64,000 nucleotides of DNA, from assembly GCF_037975245.1 (NCBI RefSeq), contig NC_092570.1, positions 5,461,001 to 5,525,000 on the forward strand, given 5' to 3'. Positions 49,305 to 61,300 of the stretch are shown here, one piece after another. Both the position numbers and the translations under genes were made by a program. The DNA is from Apostichopus japonicus (Eukaryota; Echinodermata; Holothuroidea; Aspidochirotida; Stichopodidae). Positions within the stretch are counted from its first letter, which is position 1. Each line of letters opens with the position of its first letter. The notes under the pieces were generated by a model that searched no databases, was not told the DNA's origin, and saw only the letters and a program-made list of their open reading frames with translations.

Positions 49305-52300
49305 ATGAAGGGACTTTTATATTCAATTTTTATTTTGGTTTTAGCCATTCTTGGTGAGTATCATGTGCTAATTAATCTTTAATGTCAGTATTCATTAGTA
49401 TACTTTAACTCATATGAACTCTGTAGACCGTACATAACTCAAACAAAATCTATGAGTTAGGCCTACCTCCTAGTTCCTACATAAACAGACTACTGGGTTA
49501 CGTGTTGTATTACTTGAGTTCTCACTTCGTTTTACTGAACCAACAACAAAGTTATTACATTGTAAAGTGAAAGTTCCCGGGCTCGTGACTATATGTTATA
49601 ACAACCGGGCGTGCCCCTTCTTATGTCACACCCGGCCCGAAGTATTAAGGTTGAAAGTGTTTACTGAGGACCTTGAACTTGGAAGCCCCTGGCCGGTTGG
49701 AGCCCATACGACCTTTCCTCATTAGCCTACACTGGATGATGCGACATAGTCCTCCGCGTTTTTCAGATATGTCTAAAATTTCGGAGAATATCGAAAACAT
49801 CAACTATGTTTTATGGGAATCTACGAAAATGTTTCTAAACGGTCCAAAAATGAGTCGATAAACATGGGCAAATTTGCTTGCCATAATACAATGGATCAAT
49901 AACGCATTCCCGAAAGAGCCGATCGCGAGATCGAGAACCATTGACCTGTCGGCTGCAGTGAATGCAGAGTTTGAACATCTCCAGTCATTCATCTTCCCCA
50001 AATTAGACTTAAAATCACCATATCGGCGACCATTCGGGGTGAAGGAGGACATGTATATTAAAGCCCAATTATTACGCAAAGCTCAAGTGTACGTGTCGCA
50101 TTTCTGTCCTAGTCCTAACTTGAGCCACGGCCCAGGCCTACGCTAACTGTATAGGCTGATTGTATAGGCTAGGTTATGACTTTTTGCAGTGCTAGTGCTA
50201 CTGCAGCCTACCAACTCTGCAGTCTATAGTGGGATGGTAATATTGCAATGCCTCGAAAACAAATGTTTTGATCAGTTCCGCCACAATGAGATAGCATAGG
50301 CTACCTCTGGGCTAGGCCTAACGTTAGCCCTATTTTTAGCAAAGTTAGGCCCTACAGGTCTTGAGTCAAAACAGCCAAAGTAAGGAAAAATGTATGTTTC
50401 TTCACACACTTTTTCATTGTTAGGTCCTACTCCTAGGCCCCTAACCAACTTACACTATACAGTGTCAGTAATATCTGTATAAATAACTCAAGTTCTGGTA
50501 AATGGGTGGTAAAATAGCTCATGAACATGACCTCGGATGCAAAGTTGATGTTTCTTTCTTCACTTAAATTTGAAGACTTACAATCCTAGCATATATTGTG
50601 GCAATACTGATGACCTAGCTCTGAAATTGATTCTTCCAGCCTCTGCCCAAGACTGTCCTACAGGATGGACCAAGAGAATTGGGTTTGATGATTGCTATCT
50701 TGTAGTGTCAACACAGCGCACCAGCTGGGATGAAGCTAGAGAAGCGTGCCATGAACTGGATGGAGATCTAGTCAGCATAGATCAACCTGGAGAAGATGTA
50801 AGCAAGTACAAATTGTATTCAAAACATTTCACCTACTCAATGAAGTCTTGAATGTTTTGTGATGTAGATGTATGTATAAAGTAATGAGAGCTGTACTGTA
50901 GCTTAGACTATACCAGGGTACAGAGTTAACAACATTTCCATTACAGAGATTTTAATGCTAAAGGGTCAATGATACTTTCCAAATTTACTGTGATCTGATT
51001 GGCTAATAGTCTCTTAGCCTACCCATTGTCTGGAAACATTCTTGCATCTGTAGTGCTCAATAAACACAAAGTATGTTGTTTATCAACAACTACTGGTAAT
51101 GTTACTTTCCCCTGTGTAGAGATAGCAAAGTTTTTGCTATATAGGCTATCATATGTATGCACTCAAATATCAATATAACTTAAGGCCTTGTTGACACACA
51201 TTTCAACTATGGTACTAAGTTGTAGCATCACCAACTCAATGAAGTTTTGAATGTTTTGTGACATAGATGTATGTAAGTAATTAGAACTATAGCTTAGACT
51301 CTACCAGGGGGTTGGCACCAAATGGATTATTGTGGGCCACACAATGAAATTAGTGTTCATCATCGCATCACGCTTTATACAGGTATAAAACCAGAGAGGT
51401 AAGCATTTGCCACACTGATGGAAACTTTGAAAAGTCTAGTTCAGACAAGACAAAAATGTAAGAATATGCTGGGAAGATATGAAAGTACAGAAATTTATAA
51501 ATATGTTAGATGTTGCACTGAGAGGTACTTTGTGTATATGTCATGTGTTCTTCTTTTGCTAATAATCATCATTGTCATAAATGTCATCCATTCTCACCTT
51601 GACAAATATTACAATTCCATTTAGGAATGGTTGATTGGCCAACTCTCGGGTGTGTTGGCATTATACTGGATTGGACTACTGGACAGCACAGGTTCTGGAA
51701 ACTTTGTCTGGAGTGATGGCTCTGCTTATGACCCAACAACAGCGTAAGCACAACTAATATCAACTTGTGATACCGTTGGTTTAACGTACCCACCCATTTG
51801 GGATAATGATAATTTCTTTCATTCAATTTTTATCTTTAAATTAATTTTACAAGCATTTAATATCTTTATTTAATTTGTTTGATTGGTTGTTAGACATTTG
51901 TTATTAGTCACACCCTTGGCTTGTTTTTCATTTTTTTGAATTTGAAAAATTGATTTAATAGTATAAACATTTAGGAGAAATAAAATTATGCTGTATCCTT
52001 AACCCATGGTCAGTACTTTTTTTTTCTTGTTTCTGCTTTTTGTAGATATTGGGCAAGCTCTGAGCCTCCTAGTACAGGACACAGGACATGTGTGGTAATT
52101 GACAGTTTGATGGGGGATTGGTCTGACCAAGACTGCTCATCCAAAGAAAACTATATCTGTGAAAGATCCCTTAGTAAGTACTTTCTTTACTCAAAACATC
52201 TGCACACATTGATGAATGCATGTACTGACATCACCGTAATTACGACTCACAAATGACGTTTCATATCTCAAGCTACAGGTTTCAAACTTAATTTATGCAA

Positions 52301-55300
52301 CAATCCTTCACAGCTGAACCAATCAAATGTGCCGAAGAAGATGGGTGGCTGTCACTCAACAATAAATGCTACAAATACGTCTCTAACTACTTTACGTGGG
52401 AAGGAGCACAGGTATGATACGCTTGACATGTTTATTCTTGTGTAACAAAGAATTACTATATAAAAGTCGTTTGCTTTAATACTATCCTTGTAGAACCAGA
52501 CATATAGTCCCTTGGTTCCAATTCGGCCAGGAGTATGTCCTATATATGGTCAGTTATTATCTTTTTCATATGCCACTTAGTGCTATGCTGAAAACTTATA
52601 GATTACAATATATTCTGCAAGGAATATTTTCCTACTGTTTGAGAGCAGTTAAAAGCCAGATATAGTCTGGTTGGTTCCAATGTGGCCAGGAATTTTGTTC
52701 CAAATGAATTGCCAATTTTATCCTTTTCATATTTCATTGATGGCATGCCCATTATCTGCCAAACCAGTGTGTGATAAATTTGATAATTTGTGATAATTTG
52801 TGGTAATATGACTTTTATCCTTTTTTAGGCATTCTGTGAGGATTCCGATGCTAACTTGGTGGATATTCTGAATGAGGACGAGCAACTAATTGTCAATGAC
52901 TTGATCAAGTCTAGTGGTAGATCTGTATGGATTGGTTTACACAATGAGGTGAGTATTCATTGTGCATATATATTGTTATGCAGTGTCTTAAAGGGGCATT
53001 CTGGTGACAAACAATATGAAACCTATATTGAAGGGAAAAATATTCCACACTGCTTGTTGAAACCCCCATCTCAATATCTTGCCCCTAAACTCTAGATATG
53101 TTTAATTGAATGTAACCTATTTTGACTGGCTAAACTACTTCAACCACTCCAGGAAGTTGGATCACAGTAGAGGGTCTGTGATGTCATCTGGGCAAATGCT
53201 CTTTGGAAGAATTACTTAGGCTTTTATGATCTTCTGTTGATTTATCCTTGAAACTTGATACATTTGGATTATTTTTATAGCTGTCAAAGTTTTTTTTGTA
53301 GAAATATTCTTTTTGTTTGTGAATAAATGTTCGACAAATTATAAAGAAAAACAGACATTTTCAGATGAAGGGCCCTGATGACATCATTCATTCTGCTGGT
53401 GCCAGATGCATTTATAAAATATCATTAAATTTAAAAAAAATCATATCTTTGCTTTACAAAATGTTATGAGGATGTGGTTTTCACAGTTAGATTCAGAAAA
53501 TTTTCAGCAATTTTGTTCAGCAATAACATTAGCCACTAGAAAATGTTTTTAATTGACTCAAATCTGTCATAGCATTTGCCATTGTTTGGAGTGAATGTAC
53601 CGTATATTCTTTGCAGTATCTAATTTGCATGTTCTCTATGACTTGACACCTTCAACTTTCAACCTGTGTTTAGCTATTTCTGGTATTAACGAGTGTTCAT
53701 TGTCAGGAAAGCTTTATATTCTTTCACATTTTTTTAATTTCTTGTAATTTTTATTCGCTCTTCAGTATAATAGTCTGATTGACTATCAATGGAAAATGTA
53801 ATGTAAGAATTGTATACTATTCCCCCAATTTTGTTGTTTGCATATTATTCATGTGTGTATCCTTTGCTTGCCAGAGTGCATGTTTACACAAACCATGCAA
53901 GTAATATGTTAAAGCATCTATTCCCTCCCCTTGTTAGCAATTGTTGTCAGTTCTACCAAATATTCCAAGTAATACTGACAGAAAGAAAAGGTTCAATAGT
54001 TTGAACCACATGTAAAAAATTCAGACTTTTTCTGATTTTATAGCTTTTTTTTATTGGTTTTTTTTATAAATAAAACTAGTTGACTGGTGAAAAATCAAAA
54101 TCCTGAACTGAGCGGTAGAATATTGAATAAAACTTGACCAAAGGCAACTGCAAATAAAAGCTATTTTAAAGTATTATTTGGGACCTTTCTTGCAGAATTA
54201 TATGTGGATGAATTTAGGCGCATAAATTTATATTAAAAGTAAATGTTCCTTTTAAATGATGAAAGTGATATTACCTTTGATTAGATTTCTGTCTTAAGAT
54301 TAACAAACTTTAAGTGTTCCATACATGCTGTCTGTTTTGTATTGTAGGGGGAAGAGTACCCTCTCTGGTCTTCAGGAGAAAAAGTGGAAAACACAAATTG
54401 GGGCCCTGAGCAGCCAAGCAAGTAAGCCCCCCCCCCCTTTTTTTTGTGTCAATTCATGAAGTAATTAATACCTTCAATATCGCAACAACAATGATTTCTT
54501 CCTTCAGCTACACTTATACTCCTTACTACTTTCCGACATATATACCTTATCAGGGAATAATCTAGTACTCAAATTTTGTATAGAAGTTTTGTGAAGGCTC
54601 TGGATGTTCCTTTACAAAATATAATGATTCCTGTGTAAAAAAAAAACTACTGTACATTTTTGCACTTGTATAGCAATTTGCCCATTTTGAATTTTTGCCC
54701 AATTAAAATACATTCAGGCACTTAAAAATGATAATTTGTTGTTGTTTTTGTTCTTTTGAGTGAATTACATTGAACAATAATCGCTTTTCATTACGAACAG
54801 TTTCACGGATGCTTGTGGAGTAGTCGAGAATAAAGGAAGCAGCACTGGTGCTTGGTCCACAGAAAATTGCTTTGACGTCTATCCGAGCATTTGTGAAAAG
54901 AAAGAAGGTAGGTTGAAACTAGAATACAGTATGCGGTGAGTCATCTGTACTCTACAAGCTTTCTGCAACTTTTCTTGGAATAAGAGTTACTCTATTATTG
55001 AATATTTGTGTGACATTTTTTTTTAGTGTATTCTGGACCTTCTTGAGTGCTTGATGGTATAAACAAGACATGAACATTACGCTGACAAGGAAATAGAAAA
55101 TATATAAAATGCCAGACATATCATGATTGTCATTTACAAAAACGAATTCTTTCTCTTTCTGACATTTTTATTTTTTCCTCCAGGCATGTGCTACCCAGGC
55201 TGGAAAATTCACAAAGGAAAATGTTACCAGTTTGTCGCGAATCAGAAGGAGACTTGGTTTGGAGCCAAGCACATCTGTGACGGGCAGGGCGGCTTCATGC

Positions 55301-58300
55301 TCACAGTCGAAACGTAAGTTTTTTTGTAGCAAATTTTTTTCCGTCAGTTCAGAAAATCCCCTTCAGAAATCTTTTCAAATAAACATCAGTTTTAATTCAG
55401 TCATTCTGAAAATAAGGATTGGAATGGTTTGGGAAGGTGGATGGGGGGGGGGGGGGGGGGGAGGGAGGGGAGATTGAGGAAGCAATGCAACCAAGTTTAC
55501 TAACTTGATTGTATCTCACTAAGGCAAGTTTTTATTTCGGATGCTAAATTTTATTGAAGGTCTATATTATCAGCAGAAACGCACAGCATATTTAATTTTT
55601 AACAATAACCATAGAACAGATCATTGCACAGGTTTATGATTATCTCTAGCTCGGTTTTACAAAAATACCCAATTTAACTTTCTAGTAATAAAAACTGCAA
55701 TCTGAAATCCAAAACAAAGTTATTCAAAAAGGTGCATGTTGATCTGGCCTTCCATCTTCCTTAGTTGTTTCCTTTGGTTTGTTTTGTTTACATATGACAG
55801 ACAGCCATACAAAAAAAGTCCTGCAGGAATCCTATGTATATGGAACAGGATTCCTTCTAAACGTACAAGAATCCTTCATATGCATGCAGGATTCCATGAT
55901 GCATGTACAGGAATCCTTCATAAGCATGCACGATGTGGCCAAATCCTGGCACAAATCCTGGCATTAATCCTACAGGATTTTATGCAGGACTTTTTTGTAT
56001 GGTATATAAAACACATGAACTTTACTCATTATAATGTTATAATTTTAGCTTCACTTATTTTCACTTAAAAATGTTGAGAATTGTACTTATCATACATGCA
56101 ATTTTTTGAACCTGTATACGGAATTTTCACTACAGACAAGCAGAACAGGATTTTATAGTCCAGCAGCTTCCAAAGCTGAAACTCTCAGGAAGTGAAGATT
56201 TTTGGATAGGAGCGTCAGACTGGGAGGTGGATGGCACCATCAAGTGGGTCGATGGTAAAGTAATTACCCAGGACTCGTACCAAAACTTCCCCAACCATCA
56301 GGTGCCCTCTGGCAGAACGGGTGAAGTGGAGTGTGCGTCTGTGTATGTCGGTAAGAAAATTCTCATTTTGTATCGGATTACGAATCATCTGAAAAGATCA
56401 GAGATTTTCTTTCAATCGAAACATCTTAAAATGAAAAAAAATTGAAAGGAAATTGATAATATTACAATTTGGAACGTCTGGAAAATTGCTAAGAGATAAA
56501 TCCTAAAAGCGTTTACTAGACTTTGGACAACCTCAGTTTAAGATACGTGGTAGAAGGCCATCTTCTAAAATGTGTAGCTCGAACAAACTTTGTTGACATC
56601 GGATGCTTGAAAAGCTGTAGAAATCAATTACTCTGGGGATGTCCGTAAAATCAGAATAATGACATCATGGACCTGTTTTAATTATATCTAACATCAGGTA
56701 CAAGTAAATCTTGTATTTAAAAGTGATTTTTTCGCGATCGTTGACTTCTGTCTGTAGATACAAAACCGGAAGGAAATTGTCAGCATCTCCATTGTGAGGT
56801 GCCTGACAGATGGTTGAAGGAAATCAAAAAACCATTGACAAAAAAAAAATTATAATTTTTTTAAAATATATTTATTTACTGCATCAATTTTTTTTTTTCA
56901 GAAGTATATTATAAACTTGATAGTTCTGTGCAGAATATATTTCATTCATTTTATTTTTGTATAGGGTATGATATAATAACTCATCTACTTCGTAACCAAA
57001 TCTTTTCTTGAATCTGTACTTTTGTCAAGACATTTGAGAGCTTAATGGAATGACTGGTTATCTTCTTTTCTTTCTACATTTTAAATTTAAAAAAAAAAAT
57101 TAATTTTAAAATTTTAATTATCTCGTTTTACTTTGTAAGGGACCAGACTCAAAAAGTTATCTTACTTCCGGTCCCGCTGCCTCATTGCTATTACTATGTA
57201 TTAAGAAATGTACTTCATTGTGATTCAATGGCAGAAATAAACGAAACGAAACTTTTCATTAAACCTTACTATTTGCGGTTGGTCTGTGTATTGAACCTTT
57301 GTGTATTGTGTGGTGTATTTGTGTATTGTGTATAGGTGTATTGTGTATTGGTTCTGTGTATTGTGTATTGGTTCTTTGTGTATTGTGTATTGGTCTGTGC
57401 ATTGGTTCTTTGTGTATTGGTGTATTGTGTATTGGTTCTGTGTATTGGTGTATTGTGTATTGGTCTGTGCATTGGTTCTTAGTGTATTGGTGTATTGTGT
57501 ATTGGTTCTGTGTATTGGTGTATTGTGTATTGGTGTATTGTGTATTGGTCTGTGCATTGGTTCTTTGTGTATTGTGTATTGGTTCTGTGTATTGGTTCTT
57601 TGTGTATTGTGTATTGGTTCTGTGTATTGGTTCTGTGTATTGTGTATTGGTTCTGTGTATTGGTTCTTTGTGTATGGTGTATTGGTTCTGTGTATTGGTT
57701 CTGTGTATTGTGTATTGGTTCTGTGTATTGGTTCTTTGTGTATTGGTGTATTGTGTATTGGTCTGTGCATTGGTTCTTTGTGTATTGGTGTATTGTGTAT
57801 TGGTTCTGTGTATTGGTGTATTGTGTATTGGTGTATTGTGTATTGGTCTGTGCATTGGTTCTTTGTGTATTGTGTATTGGTTCTGTGTATTGGTTCTTTT
57901 TGTATTGTGTATTGGTTCTGTGTATTGGTTCTGTGTATTGTGTATTGGTTCTGTGTATTGGTTCTTTGTGTATTGGTGTATTGTGTATTGGTCTGTGCAT
58001 TGGTTCTTTGTGTATTGGTGTATTGTGTATTGGTTCTTTGTGTATTGGTTCTTTGTGTATTGTGTATTGGTCTGTGCATTGGTTCTTTGTGTATTGTGTA
58101 TTGGTTCTGTGTATTGGTTCTTTTTGTATTGTGTATTGGTTCTGTGTATTGGTTCTGTGTATTGTGTATTGGTTCTGTGTATTGGTTCTTTGTGTATTGG
58201 TGTATTGTGTATTGGTCTGTGCATTGGTTCTTTGTGTATTGGTGTATTGTGTATTGGTTCTTTGTGTATTGGTTCTTTGTGTATTGTGTATTGGTCTGTG

Positions 58301-61300
58301 CATTGGTTCTTTGTGTATTGTGTATTGGTTCTGTGTATTGGTTCTTTTTGTATTGTGTATTGGTTCTGTGTATTGGTTCTGTGTATTGTGTATTGGTTCT
58401 GTGTATTGGTTCTTTGTGTATTGGTGTATTGTGTATTGGTCTGTGCATTGGTTCTTTGTGTATTGGTGTATTGTGTATTGGTTCTTTGTGTATTGGTTCT
58501 TTGTGTATTGTGTATTGGTTCTGTGTATTGGTTCTTTGTTTTTATTCTTCCTTATGCAGACTCACCCTCAGGGCAGTGGCAATATGGTGATTGCTTTGAA
58601 CTATATGACTTTGTCTGTGAAATACCAGAAGGTAAGTTTAAGGGTAAACTTAGTAATAAGAAAGAGATCTTGTTTGTAATTTACTTGACAAATATGAACA
58701 TTTATTGAACATGGTTGAGCATATGATAAGCTTTTGTTGTAATGTTCAAAACAAAATTAAGACAAATTCAAACAAAAAATATCATATAAGAGCAAAGAAA
58801 TTATAGGCCACAAGATGATTTGAACAAACAATATTGGACTACAGATTTTAAATATTTTTTTAAAATTTGATTTACGTAATATAAGTTTAAAAACTGATCA
58901 TAGTGCACACGTTTTTCCTGGATAATCATAAGGGAATTTGTTTATTTAGAGTAGGCTATGGGGTTGCCAGCTTCATCAAGCAGCAGCAGTGCAATGTTTT
59001 GTATATTTATACAATTTAGTGCTAATGTTTGTGTGATGAAACAGTCTGCTGTGAAGTGTTCATAAGTCAAGTATTTTGTGATTCTAACTTGATTATTGTT
59101 TCTTGTTTTACAACTGTGAGAAGCGACACATGTAATTGAAAGCTACAGGAAATGGTAGAGTAGGGTTTAAGACTTCTTTAAATCTTGAATCTCAACATAA
59201 GAACTTTCTGGTATGTTGTTCATGCAGTCACACTTCCACTCAATATATTCTTTATAGACCACTCACTGCCTAATGAATAATAAACCATGCAAGAATACAA
59301 AATTTCAGTCCATATTCAAAACTTGAATGTTAATGGAATGTACGAAGAGGTAGAAGTGATTTGTTACGTTAAAGAATTAATTTTTGACATTTTGTTAGTC
59401 ACAAGTAGCGACATCAAATGTTAAGAAAAAAATCTGTATAATTTAACAAAATGCTAAAAAATTTAGACCAATAGACATTTATTGCTTGTATCATTTATAA
59501 TCATCTGGATATAGTCAGTGTCAATGTGCATCACGGATTTAGTATTCCATAAGTTACATTATTTTCATTCTAATCCCTACAGGTGCAGTTGTGAAACCAT
59601 ATGACCCAACAGACAGTAAGTACCACTTTGCATATTCAGTCAACATTAAAGCTATTCATTCTTGCTTCCATATTTATGCTAGCAGATCTAAACCTAGTCA
59701 CAGTATAAAAAACAGTTTCCAAAAAGCAATTTTCTATGATTTTAAAGTTACAGTTTGGAAATAGTTAATACGACTTTGGAGATTTTATGCAGCACTTCCG
59801 CCAAATTTTAGATAGACAGATGATTGACTAGGGGTCTAAGAAGGATATGTTCCCACCTAGCTGTGAAAATTTAGGGCCAATAAGTTGTGCCTGGAGTGGA
59901 GGGGTGTTGGGTGGTGGGGGGGACTGCAGTTTTGACCGGAGGGGGTTTCTTGGAAATAGCTGACCATCATTCTGTGCCTATTCTGTCCCTGCTATTGGTT
60001 AATTTGTTTTTATTTACAGCCAGAGGTTCCTGTGAAGCAGGGTGGTCCTACTTTGACCAGTTCTGTTACTTCTTTGATGAGACCAGACGGACCTTTGAGG
60101 ACAGCGAACAGGCATGCAGTGACCTCGGAGGTCACCTTGTCAGTATTCACTCGGCAGAAGAAGAGTCTTTCCTCTCATGTGAGATGTCCAACTCTTTAAC
60201 ACCCCTTTACTAAAATTGTGTGAACTATCTTACTGGTTCACCAACATTACTAAGACTTGACTGTAATGGTGTGAGCTTATTATCTACTGTATCACTTACA
60301 TTGAAACCCTTTACTAGAATGGTGTGAGCTATCTTGCTGGTTCACCAACATTAATAAGACTTGACTGTTATGGTGTGAGCTAATTATCTATTGTATCACT
60401 TACATGAAACCCCTTTACTAGAATGGTGTGAACTATCATTTATCTTCAACTGACATGAAAACACCAGTAATAGAATGGTGTGAGCTATCCCACTGTTCGC
60501 TCACATTGAAACCACTTCACTAGAAAGTTGAAGTTATCCTTTGCTACCGCTAACTTTAAAATTCCTTCACTAGAATTGCTGTGTGTTAATCTACTGTATC
60601 ACTAACATTGAAACCACTTCAATACAATGGAGAAGCTATCCTTTGCTTCCACTAACTTTAAACCTTTAAAATGGTGCAATAGTAAATTAACTTTTCGTGC
60701 CTTAAACAAGTATCAGAAGTAGATGTACTACGAAATAGTAAATAAATATAATAATATGAAATATAAAAATGAAAAGGAGAAAAACTAAAAGTAATATTAA
60801 ATAAAGAATTAGCTGTACTATAATATTTCAGAAAGACAAATTGCAGTAAATTACTCTCAAAGTATTTACACCTCTCCTTTCCCTCCCCAAATGCTTCAAT
60901 TTGTCTCCTCTGGCCCTCTCTTCTGTTTTACAGTGACATTCCAGGGTGGAAACCCTGCAGTCAACATGAATGCAACTTGAAGCAGTATACACACTATGCC
61001 CAAAAATATGGAGATATTTTAATCTTAAGGTGCTTAGAGGCAAACTATGTTTTTTGATAATGGCAAATAAATCTTAACTATTGAACTTTGCTCCTATTAA
61101 TATCAAAGCATATCTCTCTCATGAGTCAGATATAATAAAAAATAAAAATATAAAGAAATATATGATAAAAGCACTGTACATGTTGGAAGTACTGAACAGT
61201 GTTTTATAGCAGAATGCCATCTTTGAGGAAATATGGTAAGATATTACCATAATTTGCATATCGATGGGATGCCATTAATGGTCCTTTCTTAGACATTAAA

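Larger units (their letters stand above)
55184..58631 (+). other. CTLD3 of the lectin (exons 9-11)
   Basis: It starts MCYPGWKIHKGKCYQF, with FWIGASDWEVDG and a final CFELYDFVCE. No EPN or QPD is present (NFPNHQVPSG at that site). The last exon follows the minisatellite at 57299-58545. Confidence 0.88.

Noticed and set aside
57225-58708. Open frames of 270-470 codons on both strands
   Set aside because: All lie in the TGTATTGG minisatellite, whose words contain no stop codon in any frame. The composition (VLCIGS or NTQY repeats) is purely repeat-derived.
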